Assembly (NCBI RefSeq): GCF_030817595.1
Contig: NZ_JAUSZN010000001.1
Span: 3,108,001 to 3,172,000 of the forward strand
From: Neobacillus niacini
GTDB lineage: Bacteria; Bacillota; Bacilli; Bacillales; Cytobacillaceae
Direction of reading: 5' to 3'
Length of the DNA stretch: 64,000 bases
Part shown: positions 1 through 9,330 of the stretch, one piece after another
How the letters are laid out: every line of letters starts with the position of its first letter
Position numbering within the stretch: the first letter of the stretch is position 1
Position numbers and translations under genes: made by a program
The notes under the pieces: generated by a model
Told to the model about the DNA's origin: nothing
Databases searched by the model: none
What the model saw: only the letters and a program-made list of their open reading frames with translations

Positions 1-724
1 CTCTTGGAACACCAGTTGTAATAATTAATGTCTCAGCATTGACTTGTTCCGCTAAAAGGCTGGTAGCAAAATCTTTATCTATTACCGCATCAACACCCAA
101 ATACTCATTCTCTCTTGTCTTTATAACGGGAATACCGCCGCCTCCAGCCGCAATCACAACGTATCCAGCATCTACCAATGATTTAATGGCTTCTTTTTCA
201 ACAATATCAATTGGTTTTGGTGATGGAACCACTCTACGATAACCACGTCCGGAATCTTCCATAAAAGTCCACTCAGGATGTTCCATTTTCATTTCTTCTG
301 CTTGTTCTAAAGTGAAGAACGAACCAACCGGTTTAGTTGGATTTTCGAAATTCGGATCATTAATGTCAACTTCAACTTGAGTAATGATCGTTGCAACTTT
401 TTTATTCATACCTCTTTTAATAAATTCGTTTGTTAAGGCTTGTTGAATTTGATATCCAATACCGCCTTGTGTATCTGCCACACAATTGACAAGTGGCACA
501 TCCGTCATACCTGCAATTTCACTTGCAATTTCAGATCTTCTAAGTCCAAAACCAACCTGTGGACCATTTCCATGTGTCACAACTACATTGTATCCTTCTT
601 GAACCATATCTGCGATATTAACTGCGGTTTCCTGAACAGCTTCATATTGATCTTGAACAGAGTCGCGTCCATTGTCCCGAACTAGAGAGTTCCCACCAAT
701 TGCAACTATTACTAAATTACTCAT
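1..724 (-). CDS. arcC: Carbamate kinase, C-terminus cut by window edge
   Basis: Makes ATP and carbamate from carbamoyl phosphate and ADP in the cytoplasm. The first 241 codons are present; the 3' end lies beyond base 1. Visible family motifs are the N-terminal VIVAIGGNSL (residues 5-14), HGNGPQVG (51-58), KPVGSF (131-136) and the glycine-rich AAGGGGIPV stretch near residue 200. The ATG at 724 overlaps the stop of the upstream ankyrin-TPR gene (ATGA), so translation is probably coupled; a good SD (GGAGG) lies inside that gene's end. The nearby allH-fdrA-allG genes suggest that it takes carbamoyl phosphate from oxamate carbamoyltransferase (the AllK role in E. coli) rather than from arginine deimination, since no arcA or arcB is seen. 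That pathway assignment is inference; the enzyme family is certain. Confidence 0.93.
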   Translation of the reverse strand, partial: MSNLVIVAIGGNSLVRDNGRDSVQDQYEAVQETAVNIADMVQEGYNVVVTHGNGPQVGFGLRRSEIASEIAGMTDVPLVNCVADTQGGIGYQIQQALTNEFIKRGMNKKVATIITQVEVDINDPNFENPTKPVGSFFTLEQAEEMKMEHPEWTFMEDSGRGYRRVVPSPKPIDIVEKEAIKSLVDAGYVVIAAGGGGIPVIKTRENEYLGVDAVIDKDFATSLLAEQVNAETLIITTGVPR

Positions 725-1902
725 TCACTTACCTCCTGTACATCTAATTGTTGTTTTAATAATTCAAGTGATTGGTTCTTATGCAATTGATACAACGGAT
801 TGGCTGGATCGTTTGCAATCGCATTTTCAATTGCCTCAATTGCTGCTTCATGCCTTCTGAGGGACCTCAAGCTGTTTGCTTTATGGAAAGAAAAATCATA
901 TCTATTTGGCTGAAGTGCTAAAAGCTTATCCATTTCGGTTAGTGCTTCCTCATGTCTTCCTAGTTCTCTTAGGTAATTTGATTTATGGTAACGGTAAAAT
1001 GTTTCAGCAGGTTCTAATTCACATGCTTTGTCATATTCAGCTAGTGCTTCATCTGGTTTTTTCATTAACCTTAGGCAATTAGCGGTATAGAAATAATAAT
1101 CAAGATCATTTGGATTAAGGATTAATGCCTTTTGATATTCTTCGAGGGCTTCATCATAACGCTTTAGTTCTTGCAAAGAATAGCCTTTGTAGAAATAATA
1201 ATCTAGATTATTGGGATCTATCTCGATAGCTTGATTCATTTCTGAGATTGCTTCTTCATACTTATCATCTAAAAAGAAAGCTTTTGCACGGTTTATATAT
1301 TCATTTTGTTCAACATACTCATTCGTAAGAATCTTTACTACCTTTTCCTGTTTTAATTCTTTGGCATGCTGAAGTGATGACTTCCCATCCCTGTCTGGTA
1401 AATTTACATCCGCACCAGCTTTTACAAGTAATTCAATTATCAGGGAGTAAAGACGGCCGCCATTACCCAAAATGACTGACTCTAATAGAGCAGACCAGCC
1501 TAAATTGTTGGCGTGATTGACAGGGATACCAGCTTCTAAACATCTTTGTACGGTTTTCAGATAGCCTTTTTCACTGGAAGGCAATAATGCAGTTCCGCCA
1601 AATCGGTTTACGCTGTTTAAATCTGCTCCATAATGAAGCATTTCGCTTAAAATTTCATGAAAACCATTAGCACCAGAACAAATAAATGGTGTCAATTGTG
1701 TTATATCTCTCGTGTTTACATCACTGTCAGCTTCTAATAACAGTTTTACGACAGGAAGTTGATTTTTCTGTGTCGCAGCCATCAAAGCTGTTCGGCCATC
1801 TGCGTCTTTAAAAGCCACGTCTGCTCCATTTTCTAATAATTGTTTTACAGCTTCTATATCTCCACGTTCACTTGCTTGGATTAGCTCCGTGTTTTGATCC
1901 AT
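721..1902 (-). CDS. Ankyrin-repeat/TPR fusion protein
   Basis: A 393-residue soluble protein made only of repeat scaffolds. About residues 1-195 carry roughly five ankyrin repeats (DADGRTALMAA, LLEADSDVNTRD, LVKAGADVNLPDRDGKS). Residues 205-385 carry about five TPR units with the pattern YxxKGYSLQELKRYDEALEEY repeated every 34 residues. No catalytic motif, signal peptide or membrane segment is seen. The start is placed at 1902 because the AAGGGGAG ribosome site is 10 nt from this ATG but only 1 nt from the upstream in-frame ATG at 1911. The stop overlaps the carbamate kinase start by 4 nt, pointing to a shared transcript. A protein-protein scaffold or regulator for the neighbouring enzymes is the obvious guess, but nothing in the sequence proves a partner. 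Confidence 0.88.
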   Translation of the reverse strand: MDQNTELIQASERGDIEAVKQLLENGADVAFKDADGRTALMAATQKNQLPVVKLLLEADSDVNTRDITQLTPFICSGANGFHEILSEMLHYGADLNSVNRFGGTALLPSSEKGYLKTVQRCLEAGIPVNHANNLGWSALLESVILGNGGRLYSLIIELLVKAGADVNLPDRDGKSSLQHAKELKQEKVVKILTNEYVEQNEYINRAKAFFLDDKYEEAISEMNQAIEIDPNNLDYYFYKGYSLQELKRYDEALEEYQKALILNPNDLDYYFYTANCLRLMKKPDEALAEYDKACELEPAETFYRYHKSNYLRELGRHEEALTEMDKLLALQPNRYDFSFHKANSLRSLRRHEAAIEAIENAIANDPANPLYQLHKNQSLELLKQQLDVQEVSE

Positions 1903-1947
1903 TATAAACATTCTCCCCTTTATCCATTATTCGAGATTAATAATTAT

Positions 1948-1986
1948 CACCTTCGAAAGCCTGAAGAGCTTTAACTATCGAAGGTG
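1948..1986 (-). terminator. Stem-loop between permease and ankyrin-TPR gene
   Basis: CACCTTCGA at 1948-1956 pairs with TCGAAGGTG at 1978-1986 (9 bp, 21-nt loop). On the minus strand it follows the permease stop, but only A/T-rich sequence and no clean U-run follows. It may be a weak terminator or an mRNA-processing hairpin that sets the expression of the two downstream genes. Confidence 0.45.
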
Positions 1987-2003
1987 AATTCCGAAAAATT
2001 TAA

Positions 2004-3551
2004 TTATGCTGCATTTTTTCCGGATTCAGGTTTTGGCTGAGATTTACTACGATCCATCATAAATTTGATAACAAATATAGCTGCAATCATTAGGTAGCCA
2101 AAGAAAAATTCTACAGAAGCACCTTTAGCAAATGCGACTGTTGGGGAGTGGATAAATCCTACGATGGACAATACGGCTGCTACTGCTGCTGCGGCAGCAC
2201 CACGTAACGGTTTATCGTTGATAGCAAAAATTGCTATACATCCCCATAACAGACTGGCAATCGGTGCACCATTTCCTAAATGAGATAATCCTTCGTAATA
2301 AACCCCTTTACTGGCAAGTTTATCAATCCCCACAGTACCCGCGGCCGTTCCTGCTGCACCAAGTACATTATTAGCAAGAGTCAGAGCCCAGTTGGCGATC
2401 CATGGGAATAATGCAATAAAGATAACCGGTACTTCGAGTTTCGGTGTTTCACGAACCACTTGGTTGGCCGTTACAACTCCGATATAAACTAGGATAGGAG
2501 CGATGGCATAAATCGGAATGACCGCTAATAAAAATGCTCCAATACCAAAAAGTGAAAGAATTAACATTGATAAACCCGTTGCCACTGTATAGCCAATACC
2601 TGCGCCCATTGATTTCCATCCTGGGTGTCCAACATATACAGTTACTGGATATGGATTTCCAAATAATGCACCAATACAAGAAGCAATACCATTTGTTAAC
2701 ATAACTTGTCTTGTTTGATATTCATCCCCTGCAGTATGGGCACTTTCAATATTCTCTAAGTCAAACACATAGTTAGAAAGACCTAGTGGTATTGCAGAAG
2801 CCAAATACGGAAGGGCATGTGGCAACCCTTGCATAAAACCATCAATATTTAAAGATGGAGGATTGAATCCAAAAGATGATAAGGATTGTGAAATCGCACC
2901 TGGCTCCATTACACCTAAAGCCCAAGCAATCCCTGTACCTACAGCAAGCAATAAAAACCCTGTTGGAATTTTTGCAAAGACCGGTGATTTACCAAACCAG
3001 TTTATAAAAATGATGATTAACACTGCAAAAGCAATCATTGGTGCTTCAAAAGCTTGTAACATCGGATTCATGGCTAATAACAAAAGTCCAAGACCAGACA
3101 AACATGATAATAATACAGTCCTAGGAATGACTCTTCTAATCGTATCTCCTAATAGTGAGCCCACTACCAGGATCATTGCTTCTACAAAACACCAAACTAG
3201 TGCAATGCCAATCGCAAATTCATAATCTTTTGTTTGGGTATAGACTGGCAATATAACTAAAAATGTTACCGTGAATATGGACGGTGCACTTGGTCCCGAA
3301 GGCAATGCTGTTACATCAGTTCTGCCTGTTTTTTTAGCTAGTCGATAAGCAAAAAAGCCATACGCACAACTTGCGATAAATATCCCCATCCCAAAAGCTG
3401 GAGCAATTTTCCCGTAAACGACTGCTGATGGAATACCCACGACAAAAATTAATAATGACATCATGGTTAGAAGATTGGTTAAGTTATTAGCGAGTAAGCC
3501 GAAATAAGCGGCTAAATCCCCTTTTTTCCAAAATTTAATTGTTTGATCCAT
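2004..3551 (-). CDS. NCS2-family purine/xanthine-type permease
   Basis: A 515-residue polytopic membrane protein with about 12-14 hydrophobic segments. It resembles the nucleobase-cation symporter-2 (uracil/xanthine permease) superfamily, with the QxxxTxxxxxxG-type region represented around ALPSGPSAPSIF (82-93) and a charged loop LENIESAHTAGDEYQTRQ after residue 265. Known family members import uracil, xanthine, uric acid or guanine with protons; the exact substrate cannot be read here. A guanine deaminase and oxamate carbamoyltransferase genes nearby favour a purine or purine breakdown product. The SD AGAGGTGAAAGG precedes the ATG at 3551. The 3' half is closely similar to the broken paralog at 5444-6219, so this is the surviving copy of a duplication. 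Confidence 0.88.
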   Translation of the reverse strand: MDQTIKFWKKGDLAAYFGLLANNLTNLLTMMSLLIFVVGIPSAVVYGKIAPAFGMGIFIASCAYGFFAYRLAKKTGRTDVTALPSGPSAPSIFTVTFLVILPVYTQTKDYEFAIGIALVWCFVEAMILVVGSLLGDTIRRVIPRTVLLSCLSGLGLLLLAMNPMLQAFEAPMIAFAVLIIIFINWFGKSPVFAKIPTGFLLLAVGTGIAWALGVMEPGAISQSLSSFGFNPPSLNIDGFMQGLPHALPYLASAIPLGLSNYVFDLENIESAHTAGDEYQTRQVMLTNGIASCIGALFGNPYPVTVYVGHPGWKSMGAGIGYTVATGLSMLILSLFGIGAFLLAVIPIYAIAPILVYIGVVTANQVVRETPKLEVPVIFIALFPWIANWALTLANNVLGAAGTAAGTVGIDKLASKGVYYEGLSHLGNGAPIASLLWGCIAIFAINDKPLRGAAAAAVAAVLSIVGFIHSPTVAFAKGASVEFFFGYLMIAAIFVIKFMMDRSKSQPKPESGKNAA

Positions 3552-3954
3552 TACCTTTCACCTCTAATATGAATTAGTTTGTTGGATGTAAAAAATTGTT
3601 CACATTATTGCATACTCTTTTATTTCATTTGCCTCCTTTGTAGCAGAGAATCTTATTTTTCTCTGGAGATTTTATAAATCTAAAAGAGAAATAATAACAT
3701 TCGGTAACCCCTTACATCCTTAATTTTAGTAGGTAAACCTTTCTAGGTCATTGGCTACCAAAACCAAAAAGAAAGCTGTTCATTTAGGCAAGTTATACAA
3801 TAATCTATGTACAAAATATGTCTTAGAAAATAGACTAAAAAAACTTAAAAACAGCAGAATATTTTGTTATGTTACACAATCTTTTAATTGCATTATTAGA
3901 CTATCTTTTTTAGTATTAATTGAAACAATCATTAGACAGGACGTGTAAATAAAA
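3552..3954. other. Intergenic region between divergent permease and hydrolase genes
   Basis: About 400 A/T-rich bases that should hold two divergent promoters. No riboswitch fold, clear operator or RNA gene was recognised. A possible 65-codon frame (3751-3948, TTG start) has no ribosome site and no family resemblance and is not called. Confidence 0.5.
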
Positions 3955-4824
3955 GTGAAGAAAACTGTAATTTATAAAGAAGATGTAAATTTCTCAATAA
4001 AGGCAGATTTTTATGGAACTAACCATGAAAATGCTCCTGTCATCATTTATATTCATGGTGGCGGGTTAATTTGGGGAACAAGAGAAGAAATAAGTGAAGA
4101 AATGATCAAACTTTATACCAACAATGGATTCTCACTTTTTTCAATTGACTATCGGCTGGCTCCTTCCACAAAGCTGCCGGAAATTCTTGAGGATATTGAA
4201 GATGCAATCCCTTGGATTCAAATAGAAGGACCAAAACAATTTTCCATAGACCCGACAAAAATTGCAGTTGTAGGAAGTTCTGCCGGTGGCTTTTTAGCAC
4301 TTACTGCTGGAACTTTCACTCATAAGCCCCGTGCAATTGTTTCCTTTTACGGATACGGGGATCTAGTTGGGAGTTGGGCAACAAGTCCAAGTAAATATTA
4401 TTGTCAAAAGGATATTGTTTCTAAGGAACTTGCTTACAAACTTATAACAGATAAAATACTAACTGAGGCGTCTGTAGAAGAACGGTTTCTATTTTACGTT
4501 TACGCGAGACAAAATGGGGCTTGGATCGAAGAAATTACAGGTGTAAATCTTTCAAACAATAAAGAAGCACTCTATCAATTTTGCCCGAATCGTAATGTTA
4601 CAAATGAATTTCCCCCAACTTTATTACTACATGGAACGAAAGATTCGGATGTTCCATACGAACAGTCTGTATTTATGAGGGGAGCCCTTATTAAACAATC
4701 GGTTGAAGCAAGACTTATTACGATACCAAATGGTGAGCATGTATTTGATAAAAACTTTGAAGATCCGATTGTTCAACATGCACTTCAACAAGTCATTGAT
4801 TTTTTAAAAACTCACCTGAATTAA
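3955..4824 (+). CDS. Alpha/beta hydrolase, HGGG (hormone-sensitive lipase-like) type
   Basis: A 289-residue cytoplasmic esterase-like enzyme. The oxyanion-hole motif HGGG is at 34-37, the nucleophile elbow GSSAGG puts Ser at 109, and Asp 230 (HGTKDSDVP) and His 262 (NGEHVFD) complete a plausible catalytic triad. No signal peptide is present. The start is GTG at 3955; the upstream ribosome site (AGG about 14 nt away) is weak, so a different start is possible. It is the only plus-strand gene inside the purine block and converges on the deaminase gene with a shared terminator. The substrate is unknown; some family members act on small esters or carbamates. Confidence 0.85.
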   Translation: MKKTVIYKEDVNFSIKADFYGTNHENAPVIIYIHGGGLIWGTREEISEEMIKLYTNNGFSLFSIDYRLAPSTKLPEILEDIEDAIPWIQIEGPKQFSIDPTKIAVVGSSAGGFLALTAGTFTHKPRAIVSFYGYGDLVGSWATSPSKYYCQKDIVSKELAYKLITDKILTEASVEERFLFYVYARQNGAWIEEITGVNLSNNKEALYQFCPNRNVTNEFPPTLLLHGTKDSDVPYEQSVFMRGALIKQSVEARLITIPNGEHVFDKNFEDPIVQHALQQVIDFLKTHLN

Positions 4825-4826
4825 AA

Positions 4827-4865
4827 ATAGCCCAGCAGATTAACAATCTTAACTGGGCCTTTAAA
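4827..4865. terminator. Bidirectional terminator between hydrolase and deaminase genes
   Basis: AGCCCAG (4829-4835) pairs with CTGGGCCT (4853-4860), with inner AGATT/AATCT pairing. A-rich sequence lies on the left and T-rich on the right, so it can serve both convergent genes. Confidence 0.75.
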
Positions 4866-4902
4866 TTTAAGTTTGAATCTATTGAATAGTATAAATATAT
4901 TG

Positions 4903-5352
4903 TTATTTATTGGATTTATGGAAAAACTCAAACAAATGATCACAATCTTCTCTTTGCTCTACTTTAACCATCTTTAGAACACTTTTATCTTCACCGGTTA
5001 AGTACTTTCGTAAATGCATATCAGAGAAGCCATGTTTATCAGCATCTTCACTCGTATTACAGTAATAAACTTCTTTAATACCTGTCCATATAATAGCGGA
5101 TACACACATTGGACAAGGTTCACAAGTTGCATAGATAACACAATCAGATAAATCCATAGTTCCTAACTTTTTACAAGCCTCACGAATAGCAACCATTTCA
5201 GCATGAGCAGATGGGTCAGTATCTCTCATCATTGTGTTGCTTACTACAGCGATAATTTCATCACCGCGTACGATTGTGGCACCAAATGGTCCACCAACTA
5301 TGTTTGCCATACCAACAAGTGTTGCATCTGCAGCTAATTTCATATAATCCAT
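4903..5352 (-). CDS. guaD: Guanine deaminase-like nucleoside/nucleobase deaminase
   Basis: A 149-residue member of the CDA-fold deaminases. His50-Ala-Glu52 and the CEPCPMC motif (Cys77, Cys80, Cys83) give the zinc site (His50, Cys80, Cys83) and the catalytic Glu52. Overall pattern and length fit Bacillus GuaD, which turns guanine into xanthine and ammonia; another base-deaminase specificity cannot be excluded. AAGGAGG sits 9 nt before the ATG at 5352. It lies between two purine-permease copies, which supports a role in purine salvage or breakdown. Confidence 0.85.
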   Translation of the reverse strand: MDYMKLAADATLVGMANIVGGPFGATIVRGDEIIAVVSNTMMRDTDPSAHAEMVAIREACKKLGTMDLSDCVIYATCEPCPMCVSAIIWTGIKEVYYCNTSEDADKHGFSDMHLRKYLTGEDKSVLKMVKVEQREDCDHLFEFFHKSNK

Positions 5353-5443
5353 ATCAAAATTCCTCCTTAATGTACTAGTATCATTTCGTGAAAGACTAAT
5401 TTTTATTTTTACTCTGTAACAGGACCAATATTATCTCTCTTAT

Positions 5444-6219
5444 TTACATAGAGGGTTTATACGCTAAAAACCCTGCAATGAGTAGATATCCCCAAACGGA
5501 AGGCATAGCAGTTGTTTGTGCAATTCCGATAGTGCTTGTATGGATTGCACCAACAAAAGTTAAAGCTGCTCCTAGCACTGCGGCAATTATTCCCCTAATA
5601 GGCGTGTTACGGATAATAAATACAAATATGCACCCCCATAGAACACTAGTAATTGGAGCACCATTACCAAGGGCAACCAAGCCATCATAAAAGAGTCCGG
5701 CATTGTGCAGGGCAAGTGAAGAAACTTGATCGGCACCAGTCCCCACCGACATACCAGCAGCTGAAATGGCATTATTAACAGCAACAAGCTCCCAGTTAGC
5801 ACCCATGGGAAGAAACAGACAAAGATTACCGGAATTTCAAATTGCTGACTGTTTTTGACAGCTTGATGTCCTGTTACAATCGCAATAAACACGAGCATCG
5901 GAACAATAGCGGCAATCGGGATAACAGCTAGCAACAGACCCATAAGACTAAAAATCGATAATAGGAATATGCCAGCAGAGCTAGCAATAGAATAACCTAT
6001 ACCCGCACCAACTTCCTTCCAACCAGCATGACCTACATATACTGTTACTGGGAATGGGTTACCACAAAGGCCGCCTATTGCAGAACAAATACCGTTTGTA
6101 AGCATAACGTCTCTAGTATTGTATTCATCCCCAACAACAGCAGCAGCTTCAACGTTTTCAAGATTAAAAATGTAGTTTGCTAACCCTAGAGGTACAGCAG
6201 TTAATAAATAAGGTGCTAA
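5444..6219 (-). pseudogene. Decayed second NCS2 purine permease copy (5' half lost, one frameshift)
   Basis: The translated sequence matches residues about 246-500 of the permease at 2004-3551 (LPYL...IPLGL.NY..., TNGI...GNP.PVTVYVGH.GWK, FPW..NW, LGNGAPI.S.LWGCI). Homology begins abruptly at about 6219, and an in-frame stop lies upstream at 6226-6228, so the first ~245 residues are absent. Near 5803-5808 the reading frame shifts by one base within FFPW-(x)-ANWEL; adding one base would restore the family sequence. No start codon or ribosome site fits. It is almost certainly non-functional, left after a duplication and deletion next to the all-operon terminator. Confidence 0.92.
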
Positions 6220-6242
6220 CCTAAATTATTAATAGAATACAG

Positions 6243-6288
6243 AAAAAAAGGCTGCCTCACTCCAAAAGATTTGGAAAGATGGCAGCCT
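6243..6288 (-). terminator. Terminator of the allH-fdrA-allG operon
   Basis: AGGCTGCC (6249-6256) pairs with GGCAGCCT (6281-6288), with an inner CCAAA/TTTGG pair. On the minus strand the stem is followed by a T-run (6243-6249). Confidence 0.85.
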
Positions 6289-6352
6289 AAATGGTGTTTT
6301 TTATGTGTCTCATTTCCCTAGCCTAAGGTCAAAGCTGGGTTTTTTTTGAATA

Positions 6353-7780
6353 TTATTGAATGTTTTCACTTAAAGCTAGCATTGCTTTTTCAAAGGCTTC
6401 AACTGGAGGATAGGTAATTCCTGCCCCTATCATTCCAATACCTGCATCTTTATGAGCAATCGCCGTATTAATGACCGGCATAATACCTGTTTGGATAACC
6501 TTACGAACATCAATTCCTGTCGGAAGTCCCATGAAATCAAGTAATGGAATGGTGATGTTAGAATTTTCTGTTGTAGTGATTTCCTTCATTCTAGTTGAAA
6601 AACCAATAGCATCCTCCACTGTTCCACCTACCAATGCAACGATTGCTGGAGCTGTTGCCATCGCAAATCCACCGAAACCGTATGTTTCAGTAATCGCGCT
6701 GTCCCCGATATCAAGTCCAGAGTCTTCTGGCTTGTAACCTGCAAACATTGGGCCAATAACTTTTTGTGCAGGGCCAGTAAACCATGTGTTTCCAGGCATT
6801 CCGCTAACACGGATACCGAATTCAACACCATTCCGAGCCATAGTTGTTACGATTGTACTGTTCTCAATGCCATGAGCAGCATCAAGTGCACATTTCGCCA
6901 TTGCCATCCAAGTAGGACCAGAGAAGTAATCACTGCTTGCAACGAAATCAAATACTTCTTTCTTCTGTTCGATTGTATAATCCGTTTGTAAAATATACGG
7001 AGTTAAAGCTTGGATTAATAATGTTGTTCCGGCAACATTGCGGTTATGACACTCGTCACCCATATGAAGGGCTTGTGAAAGCATTAAACGTAAGTCAATC
7101 CCATTCGGATTTAGTTTCATTGCATCCCGTAAAATAGGGCCGAAAACATCTCGCATCCAAATCAAACGGTCAATAACACTTTGATCATTTGCACCCATTC
7201 TCAGGATTTTGGCTAATTGTTCACTTAAGTTTGTATAAGCTATATTGCCATATGTTTTATTTTCAACAATATGCATAAACATAGACGCGGATGTGACACC
7301 TGCCATTGAACCTACACAGTTATGTTCATGACATGGTGAAAAGGTAATTTCGCCGGATGCCGCTAGTTTGGCTGCTTCTTCTACATCCTTAGCTAATCCT
7401 TCAAACACGATTGCACCAGTAACGGCACCTTTCATTGGACCATTCATTTTATCCCAAGTAATTGGAGGTCCTGCATGAAGTATCGTTGTTTTTGTCATAC
7501 CTGGTACGCAATTAATAGCTTGATCATATCCAATTAATACTGGTTGAGAATTAATAATTCTTTCGACTGCTAATCTATTAGCTGCTTCTATTTTTTCCAT
7601 TAGTTCCGGACTCTCAAACTTGTCAAGTGCAGCAATTAAGGCTGGGTTTCCTCTGCCCGGAGGTGTCCATTCTAAATGAATGACTTCAGCACCCTGTTGT
7701 AATAAATCATCCTTAAAAGACTCAATTCCTACATTAATAACATGTGGTTTACTCTTAAATAAATCGCTAATTCGACTCAT
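6353..7780 (-). CDS. allG: AllG/YlbE family (DUF1116), oxamate carbamoyltransferase subunit
   Basis: A 475-residue cytoplasmic protein of the DUF1116/YlbE family. In E. coli the orthologous trio allF, allG, allH (formerly fdrA, ylbE, ylbF) encodes oxamate carbamoyltransferase, which splits oxalurate into oxamate and carbamoyl phosphate. Family-like stretches include WTPPGRGNP (about 38-46), FSPCHEHNCVGSMAGVTS (about 147-164) and conserved Gly-rich C-terminal segments. SD AAGGGAG lies 6 nt before ATG 7780, inside the last codons of fdrA, whose stop is 2 nt upstream; the genes are one operon. The function here is inferred from this neighbourhood. Confidence 0.88.
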   Translation of the reverse strand: MSRISDLFKSKPHVINVGIESFKDDLLQQGAEVIHLEWTPPGRGNPALIAALDKFESPELMEKIEAANRLAVERIINSQPVLIGYDQAINCVPGMTKTTILHAGPPITWDKMNGPMKGAVTGAIVFEGLAKDVEEAAKLAASGEITFSPCHEHNCVGSMAGVTSASMFMHIVENKTYGNIAYTNLSEQLAKILRMGANDQSVIDRLIWMRDVFGPILRDAMKLNPNGIDLRLMLSQALHMGDECHNRNVAGTTLLIQALTPYILQTDYTIEQKKEVFDFVASSDYFSGPTWMAMAKCALDAAHGIENSTIVTTMARNGVEFGIRVSGMPGNTWFTGPAQKVIGPMFAGYKPEDSGLDIGDSAITETYGFGGFAMATAPAIVALVGGTVEDAIGFSTRMKEITTTENSNITIPLLDFMGLPTGIDVRKVIQTGIMPVINTAIAHKDAGIGMIGAGITYPPVEAFEKAMLALSENIQ

Positions 7781-7782
7781 GC

Positions 7783-9330
7783 CTATTCTCCCTTCACAAC
7801 AAATTCTCTAGCCAATAATCCTGCATTTTGCATGCTGCTGGCATGTGTTACTCCTGCAGCTAATAATTTGTCAATTTGCTCTTGATAATTTTGCGGATCT
7901 AATTCTGTTCCAAGAACATATCCAATTATCTCTAAATGTCTACCTTCTTGTTCCGCTTGTTGTTTCGCTTCAATGATTGCTGGAAGGAAAGCTCCAACTG
8001 GATCTTCATGTGCCCCATAACCTATAACAAAGTCCATTACGATAGCACCAACAGATGGATCTTTTGCCTCCTGAACAAATCTTGCAAGACGTGTAGATGG
8101 ATCAATCATTGGGTGTGGTTTTCCTTGTGTGTATTCGTCATCACCAAAGTCGATGAAAGTGTGCTCTTGGCTTGTATATCGGTCCTTTAAACGATACTCT
8201 GGATTTCTTTGGATATTGCTGTAAACATTATCAAATTTCTCCATTGCTGCATGCATAGCTTCATCTGCCAGAGTTCCGCCGCTGAAAAGTCCACGAACAT
8301 ATTTCTGTTCAGAAGTTAACTTTGTCCGAACTTCTTCAATAAGTGGGATGTTTAATGCACGCTTGTTTAACTTGCTTTCGTCTGCTCCAGCTAATAGTAC
8401 TGCTTTAAGTGCTGCTTCTTTAGACATTTTCGCAAAATGTGCGCCAGCTGCAATTATTTTTTCTTCATTCCCGCCAACAAACCAAACGACAACTGGTTTT
8501 TTACATGTTTTGATTTTCGCTAATACTTTTTCTTCCACACTAGGTGCAGGTGGCTTGGAAATAACGACAATAACTTTTGTCTCTTCATCGTCTTCAAGTG
8601 CCTGAATGCCATCTAGCATCATAATTCCGCCAACTTCTTCTTTTAAATCTCTACCGCCTGTTCCAATCAATTGCGAGATACCAAAGCCAAATTCGTGAAT
8701 GCGGACGCTTACTTCTTGGCTGCCTGTTCCTGATGCTCCAACAATACCGATATTTCCTTTTCTAACCGCATTTGCGAAGCAAAGGGCTGTATTGCCGATA
8801 ATCGCTGTTCCACAGTCTGGTCCCATCATAAATAAACCTTTTTCATGTGCAAATCTCTTTAATTCAATTTCATCTTCAATGCTTACATTGTCGCTAAACA
8901 TCATGACATGTAAATCATTTTCAAGAGCCTTTTTCGCTTCTCTAGCCGCGTAAGCACCATTTACAGCAATAATGGCTAAATTAGCTTCTGGGTTACTTCC
9001 TGCAGCAGAAGAAATAGTAGAATATTTAATGTCATTTGTCCCTTTTTTACCTGAATTCTTTTTCGTAAATAATTCATTTATTTTTTTGAAAGCGGTTTCG
9101 CATAATTCGTCAGTTGCTGCTTTAACAACAATAATTAAGTCACTTGCCCCCGCTACCTCTACTTCAGGTGTCAGTAAACCGACATTTTTCATTACCTCTT
9201 TATTCATTTCCGTACCCATAGCAATAATGGCCTGTTCCACTTCTTCAATTTGATTTGCTTTAGTGGAAAGCGACATTAAAGATACTGAATCGAAATATGT
9301 GTTTGGCTTAATCAAAGCTTGTACTAACAT
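7783..9330 (-). CDS. fdrA: FdrA/AllF, acyl-CoA-synthetase-like subunit of oxamate carbamoyltransferase
   Basis: A 515-residue protein with the succinyl-CoA-synthetase-alpha-like fold seen in FdrA. VGIVGASGTGSQEVSV and LIGTGGRDLKEEVGG (about residues 195-230) form the nucleotide/CoA-like binding region, and a second FSGGTLADEA segment is near 350. E. coli AllF is part of a three-protein oxamate carbamoyltransferase. SD GGAGG precedes ATG 9330, which overlaps the end of allH by 7 nt, so translation is coupled. With carbamate kinase in the same neighbourhood, the expected outcome is ATP from oxalurate. Confidence 0.9.
   Translation of the reverse strand: MLVQALIKPNTYFDSVSLMSLSTKANQIEEVEQAIIAMGTEMNKEVMKNVGLLTPEVEVAGASDLIIVVKAATDELCETAFKKINELFTKKNSGKKGTNDIKYSTISSAAGSNPEANLAIIAVNGAYAAREAKKALENDLHVMMFSDNVSIEDEIELKRFAHEKGLFMMGPDCGTAIIGNTALCFANAVRKGNIGIVGASGTGSQEVSVRIHEFGFGISQLIGTGGRDLKEEVGGIMMLDGIQALEDDEETKVIVVISKPPAPSVEEKVLAKIKTCKKPVVVWFVGGNEEKIIAAGAHFAKMSKEAALKAVLLAGADESKLNKRALNIPLIEEVRTKLTSEQKYVRGLFSGGTLADEAMHAAMEKFDNVYSNIQRNPEYRLKDRYTSQEHTFIDFGDDEYTQGKPHPMIDPSTRLARFVQEAKDPSVGAIVMDFVIGYGAHEDPVGAFLPAIIEAKQQAEQEGRHLEIIGYVLGTELDPQNYQEQIDKLLAAGVTHASSMQNAGLLAREFVVKGE

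Noticed and set aside
3751..3948. 65-codon open frame between permease and hydrolase
   Set aside because: TTG start without ribosome site, no family resemblance, low-complexity lysine-rich start; lies in the divergent promoter region.
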